A stretch of DNA of 64,000 nucleotides from Hydrogenimonas thermophila. Its GTDB lineage: Bacteria; Campylobacterota; Campylobacteria; Campylobacterales; Hydrogenimonadaceae. Of the stretch, positions 1 through 9,358 are shown piece by piece. A program made the translations under genes and the position numbers. The notes under the pieces are model-generated. The model made no database searches. It worked only from the letters and a program-made list of their open reading frames with translations, and was not told the origin of the DNA. The stretch covers positions 62,001-126,000 of the forward strand of contig NZ_FOXB01000003.1 of assembly GCF_900115615.1 (NCBI RefSeq), read 5' to 3'. Positions within the stretch are counted from its first letter, which is position 1, and each line of letters opens with the position of its first letter.

Positions 1-355
1 CAGCAAAAAAGGGGCACACGAAAAGAGTAAGATTGAAGAGATGGAGTTTGCACCTTTCTTTGCTTATCAAATTATAAAAAATGAGTCTAATTACTCAAAA
101 ATTCGTGTAGCAATAGGTGAAGGAAAAAACAGAGAACTACGCCGTTTCTTTGGATATTTCGATCGTGAAGTGCTAGATTTGCATCGTGTCAGTTTTGGCG
201 GTATAAGTCTTAACAATCTGCCAAAAGGAAAAACCCGCTTTTTGAGCCAAAAAGAGTATGATGACTTGCATGCATTTATTAAAGCACAGCAGGAGAAAGA
301 GTACTTTGCTAAAAAAGATGGGAAGCAAATTCGAGGAGATGAACTAAATGATTGA
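1..355 (+). CDS. RsuA/RluB-family pseudouridine synthase, C-terminal part
   Basis: The reading frame is already open at base 2, so the gene begins before the window and only about the last 117 residues are present. The remaining part carries the C-terminal signature of the RsuA/RluB/RluE/RluF family: a basic EGKNRELRRFF segment, then HRVSFGGISLNNLPKG and a final leucine-rich stretch. Enzymes of this family isomerise specific uridines of 16S or 23S rRNA. The catalytic Asp motif and the S4 domain lie outside the window, so the target cannot be assigned; RluB is the usual member in this phylum. The last 8 bases overlap the start of the next gene, implying co-translation. Confidence 0.85.
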   Translation, partial: SKKGAHEKSKIEEMEFAPFFAYQIIKNESNYSKIRVAIGEGKNRELRRFFGYFDREVLDLHRVSFGGISLNNLPKGKTRFLSQKEYDDLHAFIKAQQEKEYFAKKDGKQIRGDELND

Positions 356-743
356 ACTTACTGTACAGACTAAACACACATCAGAGATGATAGATATTAC
401 CGAAATGGTTCACGAAGCGGTAATTAAAAAAGGAATAAAAAGCGGTATAGTTACGGTATTTGTGCCACATACTACAGCTAGCATTATTCTTTTTGAAAAT
501 ATTGATCCACAGCTTAGACGAGATTTTCTTGCTGCATTAGGACGTGTCGCACCGGCTGATATCAAGTATCACCATCAGGGAGAAAATGCTGCAGCTCACA
601 TTAAATCAGCTCTTTGTGGTGCTAGAATTGTTGTTCCAATGGAGAATGCAAAACTTCAGCTTGGTGAATGGCAGGGAATCTTTCTATGTGAATTTGATGG
701 TCCACGAGAACGCAAAGTAATTGTACAGGTTGTCAACGGCTAA
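348..743 (+). CDS. YjbQ / UPF0047 family protein (secondary thiamine-phosphate synthase type)
   Basis: The 131-residue length is typical of the YjbQ (UPF0047) family. Visible motifs are HTTAS near residue 42, ENIDP, the NAAAHIKSAL block with its histidine, and the closing LGEWQGIFLCEFDGPRER, which together form the conserved pocket. Family members show weak thiamine-phosphate synthase activity when overexpressed, but their physiological role is not settled. It overlaps the upstream pseudouridine synthase by 8 bp and is followed 15 bp later by rarA, so the three are probably one transcript. Family assignment is firm; function is open. Confidence 0.88.
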   Translation: MIELTVQTKHTSEMIDITEMVHEAVIKKGIKSGIVTVFVPHTTASIILFENIDPQLRRDFLAALGRVAPADIKYHHQGENAAAHIKSALCGARIVVPMENAKLQLGEWQGIFLCEFDGPRERKVIVQVVNG

Positions 744-758
744 AATGGGAATTGCTGT

Positions 759-1955
759 TTGAATCGAAACTTTGCCCTACTCTATCGACCAAAATCGTTA
801 GATGATTTTATTGGTCAAGAGCATCTGCTTGGAAAGTCTGCTCCACTGCGTGCTCTTATGGAACAAGAGTCTTTGCAACATAGCTTTTTTTATGGGCCAC
901 CAGGTGTAGGAAAAACTACCCTAGCCCGTATAATTGCCAATAAGCTTGATAGACCCTTTTATGAGTTAAATGCTACAACACTTAAAATTGATGAACTGAG
1001 ATCTATCTTCAAGCAATATAGTCAAGCACTTCAAAAGCCACTTATTTTTATAGATGAAGTACACAGGTTGACTAAAACGCAGCAAGAGGTTCTTTTACCT
1101 TTTATGGAGCGTTATGATGCACTTATTATTGGAGCATCGACTGAGAACCCCTACTTCTCACTAACTGCAGCTATGCGTTCACGATCTCTGCTTTTTGAGT
1201 TTAAACCTTTTACAACAGATCATTTAAAAATAATGCTAGAGAAAGTAACTTCAAATGAAGCGTTAACATTAAGTGAGGATGCAAAGCAGTATCTTCTTGA
1301 TTCAAGCGGTGGAGATATGCGTGCAATGTTAAATTTGCTTGATGCCGCAAGCTCTATAAATTCAACTATTGAAGTCGAAACTCTTAAACAACTGCGTCCT
1401 GTCTCTTTTCATGATAGCTCCAACAGTAGCGATACCCACTACAACCTAATTAGCGCTATGATTAAAAGTATGCGCGGAAGCGACATAGATGCAGCACTAT
1501 ATTATATGGCAAGACTCATAGTCGGAGGTGAGCCGCCTGAGTTTATTGCACGCCGTATGGTGATATTTGCCAGTGAAGATATTGGAAATGCCAATCCAAA
1601 TGCCTTAGGTATAGCTGTTGATACAATGACAGCTGTAAGTCGCATTGGTTACCCTGAAGCCCGTATTATTTTATCTCAATGCCTTGTTTATCTTACATCC
1701 TCTCCTAAATCCAATGCTGCTTATACAGCTATTAATAAAGCTATAAAATGTGTTGAACAAGGGGAGTTGTTACCAGTGCCTGAACACCTGCAAAGCCCTT
1801 TGCATAAAGGGTATCTATATCCGCACGATTTTGGCGGATGGGTAAAACAGGAATACCTGACAAAACCTTTGAATTTCTACAAATCCAAAGGTATGGCTTT
1901 TGAAAAACGGCTGGATGAGTGGATCGAAAAGATTACTAGAAGAGAACGCTCCTAA
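759..1955 (+). CDS. rarA: Replication-associated recombination protein A (RarA/MgsA), AAA+ ATPase
   Basis: A 398-residue clamp-loader-like AAA+ ATPase acting at stalled replication forks. The Walker A motif GPPGVGKT lies at residues 46-53 and Walker B LIFIDE at 95-100, followed by the ASTENP sensor 1 segment and the C-terminal tetramerisation region (GEPPEFIARRM, SEDIGNANP). The only in-frame start that fits is TTG at 759; the frame upstream is closed at 741-743, and a GGGA ribosome binding site sits at 747-750. The protein ends EKITRRERS. A degenerate copy of this 3' end occurs about 1 kb downstream (2961-3051), suggesting that a piece of DNA was inserted at the gene's tail. Confidence 0.95.
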   Translation: MNRNFALLYRPKSLDDFIGQEHLLGKSAPLRALMEQESLQHSFFYGPPGVGKTTLARIIANKLDRPFYELNATTLKIDELRSIFKQYSQALQKPLIFIDEVHRLTKTQQEVLLPFMERYDALIIGASTENPYFSLTAAMRSRSLLFEFKPFTTDHLKIMLEKVTSNEALTLSEDAKQYLLDSSGGDMRAMLNLLDAASSINSTIEVETLKQLRPVSFHDSSNSSDTHYNLISAMIKSMRGSDIDAALYYMARLIVGGEPPEFIARRMVIFASEDIGNANPNALGIAVDTMTAVSRIGYPEARIILSQCLVYLTSSPKSNAAYTAINKAIKCVEQGELLPVPEHLQSPLHKGYLYPHDFGGWVKQEYLTKPLNFYKSKGMAFEKRLDEWIEKITRRERS

Positions 1956-2258
1956 TAGAACTGATGAATCATAGTTATAACCTACAAAGTAGTCTTACTA
2001 TATTTTATATTCTGATAAACAATAATTTGTTCTAAAATGGAATATTAAAAAGTTTTGAAAATATGAGTTTTCAATGATATTTTGACCAGATTATTTAAAG
2101 TTTAGTGCAATTTTTAGCATTTTAAGGGGTTTTTGTAGAGTTTTCTTAAGCCTGTTACATCGTAGCATTTAGCCGTTTAAGGAAAGTTTGCTTAGTTGGT
2201 AAATATTCCATTCCGTAACAATAAATATTTCTTTTTTAGAAAATTAGAATTTAAAACA
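1956..2258. other. AT-rich intergenic stretch inside the presumed insertion behind rarA
   Basis: I see no gene here. It contains a perfect 11-bp inverted repeat (AATGGAATATT at 2036-2046 and its complement at 2202-2212) about 155 bp apart. The block lies between the intact rarA end and the broken toxin, within the segment bounded by the two rarA 3' ends. Confidence 0.4.
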
Positions 2259-2614
2259 TTATAACCCTAGATGAACTTTTATCTTCATCTCCAATTCTTT
2301 CATTTCATCAGAGGTTAAAACAGTAAGTATTTTAGAGAAATCTATTCTGCTTATATCAAGTGTACATAACTCATTTACACATATTTCACTATCTTTTTCT
2401 AAATGCTCTCTTTTTTTTATTAAAACTCTTATGGTCCCACCTGCTATATTTGTAGTAAGTGGCAATAGTGTAACACCTTTAAACTCTACCTTATCAATAT
2501 TTCTATTTGTCTATTTGCAACATCATTTTGAATGATGACTGCCGGTCTAATTTTTCCAAACTCACTATTGTACTTTTTTCCGAAATTTACCAGATAAATT
2601 TCACCTCGTTTCAC
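2259..2614 (-). pseudogene. MazF/PemK-family toxin, frameshifted
   Basis: Reading left from a GTG at 2614, the first frame gives 42 residues (KRGEIYLVNFGKK, then GKIRPAVIIQND) and stops at TAG 2486-2488. A second frame continues the same protein (NIDKVEFKGVTLLPL, then TTNIAGG and ICVNELCTLDISRI) to 2259. Together they form a complete MazF-like ribonuclease of about 118 residues; the frames switch near 2495-2510, consistent with one extra base in an A/T-rich stretch. The GTG overlaps the TGA of the upstream antitoxin by four bases, the usual toxin-antitoxin coupling. Without the frameshift it would be a sequence-specific mRNA interferase. A sequencing error is the alternative. Confidence 0.75.
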
Positions 2615-2865
2615 TTAACAATATCCTCACAAAAACTCTCTTCAATTTCTAAGAACTCATCTTGAGAACTTTTGGATAATGCTTTTTTATTTTGATAAAG
2701 ATATAGCTCATCTTCTATTTTTTCTTTTACAATCTCATAGAATTCATAAGGCAATACTACACTTTTTGTAATATGCTTTTTTGAATCTTCAATGAAGATG
2801 ATATCTTTTGGTTTAGTTATGTATGATGGCTTTTTTATAAAGTCACTTGAATTTATTACTATCAT
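2611..2865 (-). CDS. Small antitoxin-like protein paired with the broken MazF toxin
   Basis: An 84-residue acidic protein preceded by a good AGGAG ribosome binding site and ending in a GTGA overlap with the toxin reading frame. The N-terminal MIVINSSDFIKKPSYI resembles the opening strand of Phd/YefM-type antitoxins, and the C-terminal half (EFLEIEESFCEDIVK) is acidic, as expected for a toxin-neutralising tail. I infer an antitoxin from position and composition; family membership is tentative. Because its toxin is frameshifted, the module may survive only as a regulator, or to protect against a related toxin elsewhere in the genome. Confidence 0.6.
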   Translation of the reverse strand: MIVINSSDFIKKPSYITKPKDIIFIEDSKKHITKSVVLPYEFYEIVKEKIEDELYLYQNKKALSKSSQDEFLEIEESFCEDIVK

Positions 2866-2960
2866 AACTATCTCCTTTGTTTAAATACTTTTATATCATA
2901 CTATTTTTATTCACTATTTTAGAAAATATAAAAAAAGAATGTACAATGTTGATTAATAGT

Positions 2961-3051
2961 AATGTTTACAAAATATAGCACTAAGGGGAAATCTTTTGAG
3001 AAACGTTTAGATGAGTAGATCAAAAAAGATTACTCAAAAAAACGTACATAA
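2961..3051 (+). pseudogene. Decayed second copy of the rarA 3' end
   Basis: The translation STKGKSFEKRLDE-stop-IKK parallels the RarA tail KSKGMAFEKRLDEWIEKI, and the nucleotide match runs from AAT-TTAC-AAA to the final stop with roughly two thirds identity. It contains an internal TAG where RarA has Trp. It ends 7 bases before malic enzyme, where the true rarA end would sit in a simple convergent arrangement. It therefore looks like the original tail, displaced by an inserted block that supplied a replacement. Confidence 0.65.
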
Positions 3052-3057
3052 ATAAGA

Positions 3058-4338
3058 TTAGCAAGGTCCTGCTAAAACTAGACCAATTTCAGCTGCTAGC
3101 TTTGCTCTATATTTACAGTAATCAAAGTTATCTATTTGTGCTACTCCATCTTCTACTGCTGCTTTTGCTACAGCTGCTGATTCCCATAGTAAAACACGTT
3201 TGTCAAATGGTTTTGGTATTAGATAATCAGGTCCAAAAACTAGTTCTTCGCCATTATATGCATCTTTAACATATTGCGGTACAGGCTCTTTTGTTAAGTC
3301 TGCCAATGCTTTTGCAGCTGCCATCTTCATTTTCTCTGTTATGGCTGTTGCTCTTACATCTAATGCTCCACGAAAGATAAAAGGAAACCCTAAAACATTG
3401 TTTACTTGGTTAGGATAATCACTGCGACCAGTTCCCATCATTACATCATCTCTTACTTTTGCAACCTCTTCAGGCAAAATCTCAGGAACCGGGTTGGCTA
3501 ATGCAAATATAATAGGGTCTGGAGCCATTGAAGCAACCATATCTTTGGTAACAATTCCAGCACGAGAGAGCCCAAGAAGCATATCAGCTCCATTCATTGC
3601 GTCTTCAAGAGTCCTGTCATCTGTTTGTAGTGCAAATTGTGCTTTATAAGGGTTTAAATCATTTCGTCCGGTATGAATAACTCCCTTAGAATCAAGCATT
3701 ACAATATGTTTTGCGCCAAGCAGCCTGTACATTTTTGCACAAGCTATTCCAGCAGCTCCAGCACCAATAACAACTATTTTCATTTTAGAGATATCTTTGC
3801 CAGTCAACTCCAATGCATTCATTAGACCGGCTGTTGTAATGATGGCAGTACCGTGTTGATCATCATGCATAACAGGGATATTTGTTATCTGTTTTAACTT
3901 CTCTTCTATCTCAAAGCACTCAGGAGCTTTGATATCTTCAAGGTTAATACCGCCAAAAGTAGGTTCAAGCGCTTTGCATATCTCTATCAGTTTTTTGGGG
4001 TCTTTTTCATCTATCTCAATATCAAAAGCATCTACATTTGCAAACTTTTTAAAGAGTACAGACTTTCCTTCCATAACAGGTTTGCTGGCAGCTGCCCCTA
4101 TATCGCCCAAACCTAAAACAGCTGTACCATTTGTTATAACAGCAACAAGATTTGCTTTGTTTGTATAAGAGTAGGCTAAGGAGGAATCCTTCTCTATCTC
4201 TAAACAAGGATCTGCCACACCTGGTGTATATGCCATAGAGAGATCCCGTGCAGTATCGCACGGTTTTGTTATGGCAATACCTATTTTACCGCCCTTATGG
4301 TAGTTTAGTACCTCTTCTTTAGTTATGTTATTAGGCAC
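3058..4338 (-). CDS. maeB: Malic enzyme, short form lacking the phosphotransacetylase domain
   Basis: Oxidative decarboxylation of malate to pyruvate in the cytoplasm, supplying pyruvate and reduced pyridine nucleotide. The catalytic Tyr lies in MAYTPG near residue 37, the metal-binding acid cluster in NLEDIKAPE and MHDDQHG (residues 132-162), and the Rossmann loop GAGAAG at 192-197. At 426 residues it matches the stand-alone malic enzyme rather than the 750-residue MaeB fused to a phosphotransacetylase-like domain. The GTG start at 4338 overlaps the gltX stop by 8 bp and has an AAGGA site inside the gltX tail, so translation is coupled. NAD versus NADP preference cannot be read from the sequence. 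Confidence 0.93.
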   Translation of the reverse strand: MPNNITKEEVLNYHKGGKIGIAITKPCDTARDLSMAYTPGVADPCLEIEKDSSLAYSYTNKANLVAVITNGTAVLGLGDIGAAASKPVMEGKSVLFKKFANVDAFDIEIDEKDPKKLIEICKALEPTFGGINLEDIKAPECFEIEEKLKQITNIPVMHDDQHGTAIITTAGLMNALELTGKDISKMKIVVIGAGAAGIACAKMYRLLGAKHIVMLDSKGVIHTGRNDLNPYKAQFALQTDDRTLEDAMNGADMLLGLSRAGIVTKDMVASMAPDPIIFALANPVPEILPEEVAKVRDDVMMGTGRSDYPNQVNNVLGFPFIFRGALDVRATAITEKMKMAAAKALADLTKEPVPQYVKDAYNGEELVFGPDYLIPKPFDKRVLLWESAAVAKAAVEDGVAQIDNFDYCKYRAKLAAEIGLVLAGPC

Positions 4339-5728
4339 TGGTTTCCTTCATATAATTTAATAAATTTTTTATTCTTCCTGCTGTTTCATATCTGCCTATG
4401 ATACTCATAATATCACTCAAATCAGGACCTCCAAGGCGACCAATTAGAGCTACTCTAAGAGGCATACCAATTTTTCCAAATCCAATCTCTTGCTCTTTTA
4501 CAAAATTTTCTAAAACTTTATGGTAATCAGTTGGTAGATGAAGAGTCTCTGCATTTTCAAGCTTTTTTACAAAGCTATCAAGAATCTGAACAGCATCACC
4601 TTTCATAGCCTTTTTGATTGCTTTACTATCGTAGCTTTCAGGAGCTTCAAGCACCTCTTTAATCTGCTCTGCCATCTCTTTTAAAGTTTTGCATCTCTCT
4701 TTAAATATATCGAGCAAAATCTCTCGTTTGTCATGACTTAAAAGGTATAATCCAAAATCCTCCAGTAACTTTGCCAGTCTGTCGTTTGAACTATTTTTAA
4801 TATAGTGAGAGTTCAGCCAAAGAAGTTTGTCAGGGTTATATTGTGAAGCAGAAGCATTTATGTCACATGGATCAAAATGTTCAAGCATCTCTTCCATACT
4901 GAAAATCTCTTGATCTCCGTGGCTCCATCCAAGTCTGACGAGGAAGTTTAAAAGTGCTTCAGGCAGATACCCCATACGCTTATAATCCATAACATCTGCC
5001 GCTCCGTCACGTTTGGAAAGCTTCTTACCGCCCTCACCTAGTATCATCGGTACATGATAAAAACGCGGCAACTTAAAGCCAAGAGCTTCATATACAATTA
5101 TTTGTTTAGGAGTATTGTAGAGATGATCATCTCCTCTTATGACATCTGTCATGCCCATAAGCGCATCATCTATTGCAACAACAAAGTTGTATGTTGGAGT
5201 ACCATCACTTCTGGCAATAATAAAGTCATCTACTTCATCTGCTTTTATGGTAATGGTTCCTTTTATACCATCTTCAAAGACAATCTCTCCATCTAAAGGT
5301 GCTTTGATTCTAACAACAGGATCAACTCCAGCAGGCGGTGTTCCTTTGAAATCTCTGTAACGACCATCGTATCTTGGGCGCTCTTTACGTGCCATCTGCT
5401 CCTCTCTCAAAGCATCAAGCTCCTCTTTTGTCATGTAGCAGTAGTAAGCTTTATCCTCATCCAACAATTGTTGAATATACTGTTTATACAGCTCAAAACG
5501 ATCAGACTGATAAACAGCATCTCCGTCATAATTCATTCCAACCCAGTCAAATGCCTCCAATATGGCTTTTGTAGCTTCAGCAGAGTTTCTGCTTTGGTCT
5601 GTATCTTCTATTCTAAGTTTGAACTTTCCACCATTTCTGCGTGCCCACAAGTAGTTATATAGTGCAGTTCTTAGTCCACCAATATGTAAAAATCCCGTCG
5701 GTGACGGAGCAAAACGTGTTACAACCAT
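4331..5728 (-). CDS. gltX: Glutamyl-tRNA synthetase (GltX1-like)
   Basis: A class I aminoacyl-tRNA synthetase charging tRNA-Glu. Starting at the ATG at 5728, which has a GGAGA site 8 bases upstream, gives 465 residues beginning [12 protein letters not shown]; the frame stays open for 25 codons further upstream but those do not belong to the family. The HIGH signature is LHIGG at residues 14-18 and the KMSKS-type loop is KKLSKR at 235-240. Campylobacterota usually carry two paralogues, one discriminating and one charging tRNA-Gln; the overall sequence most resembles the GltX1 type as I remember it from Helicobacter. It heads a two-gene operon with maeB. Confidence 0.93.
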   Translation of the reverse strand: MVVTRFAPSPTGFLHIGGLRTALYNYLWARRNGGKFKLRIEDTDQSRNSAEATKAILEAFDWVGMNYDGDAVYQSDRFELYKQYIQQLLDEDKAYYCYMTKEELDALREEQMARKERPRYDGRYRDFKGTPPAGVDPVVRIKAPLDGEIVFEDGIKGTITIKADEVDDFIIARSDGTPTYNFVVAIDDALMGMTDVIRGDDHLYNTPKQIIVYEALGFKLPRFYHVPMILGEGGKKLSKRDGAADVMDYKRMGYLPEALLNFLVRLGWSHGDQEIFSMEEMLEHFDPCDINASASQYNPDKLLWLNSHYIKNSSNDRLAKLLEDFGLYLLSHDKREILLDIFKERCKTLKEMAEQIKEVLEAPESYDSKAIKKAMKGDAVQILDSFVKKLENAETLHLPTDYHKVLENFVKEQEIGFGKIGMPLRVALIGRLGGPDLSDIMSIIGRYETAGRIKNLLNYMKETSA

Positions 5729-5785
5729 ATTAATCTCTCCATCTAAAAAAATTATTTCCATTATAGTTTTTTTTAGATAAAAAGC

Positions 5786-5794
5786 TGATACAAT
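5786..5794 (+). promoter_or_regulatory. Extended -10 promoter of the SurA-like chaperone gene
   Basis: TGATACAAT matches the campylobacter sigma-70 extended -10 form (TGnTAnAAT) and lies about 35 bases before the start codon at 5829, in the divergent gap with gltX. No clear -35 box is seen, which is normal for this phylum. Confidence 0.5.
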
Positions 5795-5828
5795 ATCTTT
5801 CATATATTCAAGAAAGGTTCATATCATT

Positions 5829-6671
5829 ATGAAAAAAACTTTGAAACTCTTTTCGATTTCGCTTCTTTTTGGATTTACAACCTCTTTTGGGGGGCTTGTT
5901 GATGCTGTTAGTATTGTAGTTGATGGTGAACCAATTACACTTTATGAAGTTTATAAAACAGGACAAGAGACAGGATTGCCAAAAGAGAAAGCTGTAGAGT
6001 ACTTAATTAAAGAGCGTCTTAAAGATAAAGAGCTTAAACGCCTAGCAATTGTGATTGATGATTTTGATGTAAATCAGGAAATTGAGCGTATTGCACAGCA
6101 AAATGGAATAGACTCTCTGAAGCTTAGAACAATCCTTGTAAACAAAGGCGTAGACTGGGATAAATACAAACAAAGCATTAAAGAGAAACTTCAGCAACAA
6201 CGTCTCTATCAAAAGATTTTAAGTACAAAAATACAACAACCTAGTGAAGAGACTCTTAAAGAGTATTATCAGCTCCATAAAGATGAGTTTTCCATACCTG
6301 AAGCAATAAATGTTATACAATATTCAGCACCAAGCAGACAAGCTTTACAGCAGGTTATGCAAAACCCTATGGCGTCTGTTCCTGGAGTTACACAGCAAGC
6401 ACAAACGATTCCATCTGAAAAACTAAATCAACAACTTCTATTTATGCTGACAAAGACTCCAAAAGGAGAATTTACACAAATCATTCCAGCAGGTGGTCAG
6501 TTTGTTACTTTTTTTATTCAAGACTTTGTAAACAAAAAGCCTATTCCTTTTGAGAAGGTTAAAGAACGTGTTTATGCAAAGTGGATGGAAGAGAAACGAA
6601 AAGAGGCTATAGAGAGCCACTTTGAGAAGATGCGTGCTGCTGCAAATATAAAAGTACTTAGAATGCCTTAA
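5829..6671 (+). CDS. SurA/PEB4-like periplasmic chaperone / peptidyl-prolyl isomerase
   Basis: A 280-residue exported protein with a Sec signal peptide (KKTLKLFSISLLFGF, residues 2-16). The SurA N-domain follows (VSIVVDGEPITLYEVYK, then a helical EKAVEYLIKERLKDKELKR stretch) and then a short parvulin-like region around residues 155-240. The parvulin part is smaller than usual and lacks obvious FxxxA..S motifs, so it may act mainly as an outer-membrane-protein chaperone, as described for the Campylobacter SurA-like protein Cj1289. It precedes a small outer-membrane-type protein by 24 bp, which fits a shared role in envelope assembly. Confidence 0.82.
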   Translation: MKKTLKLFSISLLFGFTTSFGGLVDAVSIVVDGEPITLYEVYKTGQETGLPKEKAVEYLIKERLKDKELKRLAIVIDDFDVNQEIERIAQQNGIDSLKLRTILVNKGVDWDKYKQSIKEKLQQQRLYQKILSTKIQQPSEETLKEYYQLHKDEFSIPEAINVIQYSAPSRQALQQVMQNPMASVPGVTQQAQTIPSEKLNQQLLFMLTKTPKGEFTQIIPAGGQFVTFFIQDFVNKKPIPFEKVKERVYAKWMEEKRKEAIESHFEKMRAAANIKVLRMP

Positions 6672-6694
6672 GAAAAGATAGCAGGAAATAGTAA

Positions 6695-7456
6695 ATGATA
6701 AAGTTAACACGTTTTATTGCCCCACTGCTTGTAGCTGTTCCTCTTTTTGCTTATATAAATGTAACACCTATTGAAGTTGGAGAAGAGCCAGGTACTACTG
6801 GTTCACTGGCTTTCTCTTTATCTACTAAACGTGGCAATGTGGAAACTAATGAGTATACAGTAGATGCAGATATACGATATGATAGTAATAGCACATATGC
6901 TCTATGGTTTTTTGGTGGATATAATTATGCAAAGGCACATGATACTGAGATAGAAAATAGTTCATTTGCACATATGCGTTATTTGCATGTGTTAACACCT
7001 GAGCTTTATGGCGAAGCATTTATCCAGACAGAGCAGGATAAGTTTAAAGACCTTTCAAATCGTTCACTCATAGGAGCAGATGCACGTTACCGCTTCTTTT
7101 CAAGCTCAAAATATGGAAAAGGTTACATAAGCTTAGGTACTTTACTTGAAACTATTCGATATAAAAATCCGCAAATTGATCCTAATGAAGATAATATTCG
7201 CTTAAGTACTTATCTTTTTTATACTAAAAAGTTTGAGTCTAAAGCTACTTTTAATGCATTTGCTTACTATCAGCCATGTATTAATGAATTTTCTGACTAT
7301 ACTATTATATCTATGGCAGAAGTACAATTTCCAATATATAAAAACTTTCATCTTGTAGTCAGCATTAAAGCCAACTATGACTCAAGACCACCAAAATTCT
7401 CAGATATTAAAAATTATGATGTAACGCAAAAAACAGCTCTTATGTGGAAATTTTAG
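6695..7456 (+). CDS. DUF481-like outer-membrane beta-barrel protein
   Basis: A 253-residue protein with a signal peptide (residues 1-19, ending VPLFAY) followed by alternating aromatic and polar strands (YALWFFGGYNYAKA, RYRFFSSSKYGKG, HLVVSIKANYDSR) and a C-terminal Phe in ALMWKF, the classic BAM recognition end. The pattern fits the YdiY/DUF481 family of small outer-membrane proteins of unknown role. It is preceded by a GCAGGAA ribosome binding site and probably shares a transcript with the SurA-like chaperone. A strong hairpin terminator follows. Confidence 0.75.
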   Translation: MIKLTRFIAPLLVAVPLFAYINVTPIEVGEEPGTTGSLAFSLSTKRGNVETNEYTVDADIRYDSNSTYALWFFGGYNYAKAHDTEIENSSFAHMRYLHVLTPELYGEAFIQTEQDKFKDLSNRSLIGADARYRFFSSSKYGKGYISLGTLLETIRYKNPQIDPNEDNIRLSTYLFYTKKFESKATFNAFAYYQPCINEFSDYTIISMAEVQFPIYKNFHLVVSIKANYDSRPPKFSDIKNYDVTQKTALMWKF

Positions 7457-7465
7457 GACTATTTT

Positions 7466-7495
7466 AAAAGCCCGGATGATTTCCGGGCTTTTTTA
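7466..7495. terminator. Bidirectional rho-independent terminator
   Basis: The stem AAAGCCCGGA (7467-7476) pairs with TCCGGGCTTT (7482-7491) around a short loop, with T-runs on the right and A-runs on the left. It separates the convergent barrel-protein gene and accC and can stop transcription from both sides. Confidence 0.9.
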
Positions 7496-8833
7496 TTAAA
7501 GGTGAGATTCTAAATATTTTGTATCGAAACGATTCTCTATAAAATCAGGGTTTCTCATCATACGGCGATGAAAATCGATTACAGTTTTTACACCGCCTAT
7601 CTCAAATTCATCCATTGCACGACGCATCTTTTTAATGGCACGATCACGATCTTCACCCCAAACAATTACTTTGCCTATCATAGAGTCATAGTGCTGAGGA
7701 ATGATATAACCTGCATGTGCATGGCTGTCTATGCGAACATCTTTTCCTCCTGGAGCGATCCATTTATTGATCTTTCCAGGACATGGCATAAAGTTTACAG
7801 GATCTTCTGCTGTAATCCTACACTCAATAGCATGCCCTTTTAAGCAAACAGCACTTTGATCAAAAAGTTTTTCACCCTCAGCAATGCGGATCATCCATTC
7901 AATAATATCGATACCGCTTACCATTTCACTGACACAGTGTTCTACCTGCAAGCGTGTATTCATCTCCATAAAGTAGAAGTTTTTATGCTTGTCAACCAAA
8001 AACTCAAATGTTCCTGCACTCTCATAACCTATGTGCTTGGTTGCTTTTACTGCTGCTTCGTGTAGTCTGGCACGTGTTTCGTCATCTAAAAATAGAGCTG
8101 GTGACTCTTCAATGAGTTTTTGGTGACGACGCTGCATAGAGCAATCCCGTTCACCTATATGTACTGCATTTCCGTGACTGTCAGCAAGTACTTGTACCTC
8201 TATGTGGCGCGGATTTTCAATAAATTTTTCCATATAGATAGTTCCATCGCCAAATGCAGTAATAGCTTCACTCTCAGCTGCTAAAAAAGCATTTTCGATG
8301 TAGCTTTCATCTTCAACAACACGCATACCACGTCCACCGCCACCTGCTGCTGCTTTAAGAATGACAGGAAATCCCATCTCTTTTGCAAGTTTCTTTGCTT
8401 CATCAACAGATTTAACAGCACCGTCACTTCCTGGAATAACAGGTACGCCAGCCTCTTTCATAACCTGTTTTGCTTTTGATTTATCGCTCATAAGAGCCAT
8501 AACTTCAACGCTTGGACCAATAAATTTTATATTATGATATTGGCAGATTTCTACAAAACTCTGATTTTCACTTAAAAAACCGTAACCGGGAAAGATCGCA
8601 TCACATTCACTAACTTCAGCTGCAGCTATGATGGCTGGAATGTTCAAATAACTATCACTACTTTTTGGTCCACCTATACAGATAGTTGCATCTGCAAGAT
8701 GAAGATATGATGCATCTTTATCGGCAGTAGAGTAGACTGCAACTGCCTCTTTACCCATCTCTTTAATTGTACGGATAGCCCGTAGTGCAATCTCACCTCT
8801 GTTGGCGATTAGAATACGTTTGATTTCAGCCAT
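7496..8833 (-). CDS. accC: Acetyl-CoA carboxylase, biotin carboxylase subunit
   Basis: ATP-dependent carboxylation of biotin carried on AccB, the first half-reaction of malonyl-CoA synthesis. The 445-residue ATP-grasp enzyme shows the N-terminal ILIANRGEIA, the glycine-rich AAGGGGRGMR loop near residue 164, the EKFIENPRHIEVQ strand and FMEMNTRLQVEH with metal- and bicarbonate-binding residues. The carboxyltransferase subunits AccA and AccD are not in the window, as is common. It lies 4 bp after accB, so the two form a tight operon. Confidence 0.97.
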   Translation of the reverse strand: MAEIKRILIANRGEIALRAIRTIKEMGKEAVAVYSTADKDASYLHLADATICIGGPKSSDSYLNIPAIIAAAEVSECDAIFPGYGFLSENQSFVEICQYHNIKFIGPSVEVMALMSDKSKAKQVMKEAGVPVIPGSDGAVKSVDEAKKLAKEMGFPVILKAAAGGGGRGMRVVEDESYIENAFLAAESEAITAFGDGTIYMEKFIENPRHIEVQVLADSHGNAVHIGERDCSMQRRHQKLIEESPALFLDDETRARLHEAAVKATKHIGYESAGTFEFLVDKHKNFYFMEMNTRLQVEHCVSEMVSGIDIIEWMIRIAEGEKLFDQSAVCLKGHAIECRITAEDPVNFMPCPGKINKWIAPGGKDVRIDSHAHAGYIIPQHYDSMIGKVIVWGEDRDRAIKKMRRAMDEFEIGGVKTVIDFHRRMMRNPDFIENRFDTKYLESHL

Positions 8834-8837
8834 AGGC

Positions 8838-9293
8838 TCAAACCTTCTCTACTAAAAAGAGTGGCATATCATACTCAACTGGCTGACCATCTTCAACAAG
8901 AATATCAAGAATTTTGCAATCAAACTCAGCTTCAAGCTCATTCATAATCTTCATTGCTTCTAAAATACAGAGAGTCTGCCCTTTTCTAACAGTATCTCCC
9001 ACATTTACAAATGGAGGTGAGTCTGGAGATGGTGCACGATAAAATGTTCCAACCATAGGTGAAGTTATTTTGTCAGCATTGTCTGCAACTTTCTTTTCAG
9101 CCTCTGCTACAGGTGCTTCAACAGGAGCTGAAGCTTGAACTTGCTGAACAGGAGCAGCCTGCACAGGTGCTGTTGCAACTGCTACACCACCCTTTTCGAG
9201 AGTCAATCCAAAGTCGCCATTTTCAACTTTCAATTTACTCAAATCACTACTATTAAATACTTTTATAAGCTCTTTTATCTCTTTCAAATTCAT
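8838..9293 (-). CDS. accB: Acetyl-CoA carboxylase, biotin carboxyl carrier protein
   Basis: Carries the biotin carboxylated by AccC. From the ATG at 9293 it has 151 residues: an N-terminal helical segment, an Ala/Pro/Val-rich flexible linker (about residues 38-68) and a C-terminal biotinyl domain with the EAMKIMNE motif, the biotin-accepting lysine being about residue 115. The ATG at 9299 is also in frame, but its GGAG site would be only one or two bases away; the second ATG has a normal 7-base spacing, so I prefer it. Confidence 0.96.
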   Translation of the reverse strand: MNLKEIKELIKVFNSSDLSKLKVENGDFGLTLEKGGVAVATAPVQAAPVQQVQASAPVEAPVAEAEKKVADNADKITSPMVGTFYRAPSPDSPPFVNVGDTVRKGQTLCILEAMKIMNELEAEFDCKILDILVEDGQPVEYDMPLFLVEKV

Positions 9294-9358
9294 TAACATT
9301 CTCCAAAAATTAAAGTAAGGTGTACTATAATATCACAATTTAATTTAGAGGATAATTG

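Noticed and set aside
2036-2212. Terminal inverted repeats of an insertion sequence (11-bp AATGGAATATT pair).
   Set aside because: The arms are AT-rich, enclose no gene and have no flanking duplication, so chance cannot be excluded.
3929-4168. Open frames antisense to the malic enzyme gene, and similar ones antisense to accC, asnB, hydB and ccoG.
   Set aside because: They lie fully inside well-identified genes, lack ribosome sites and show no recognisable protein motifs.
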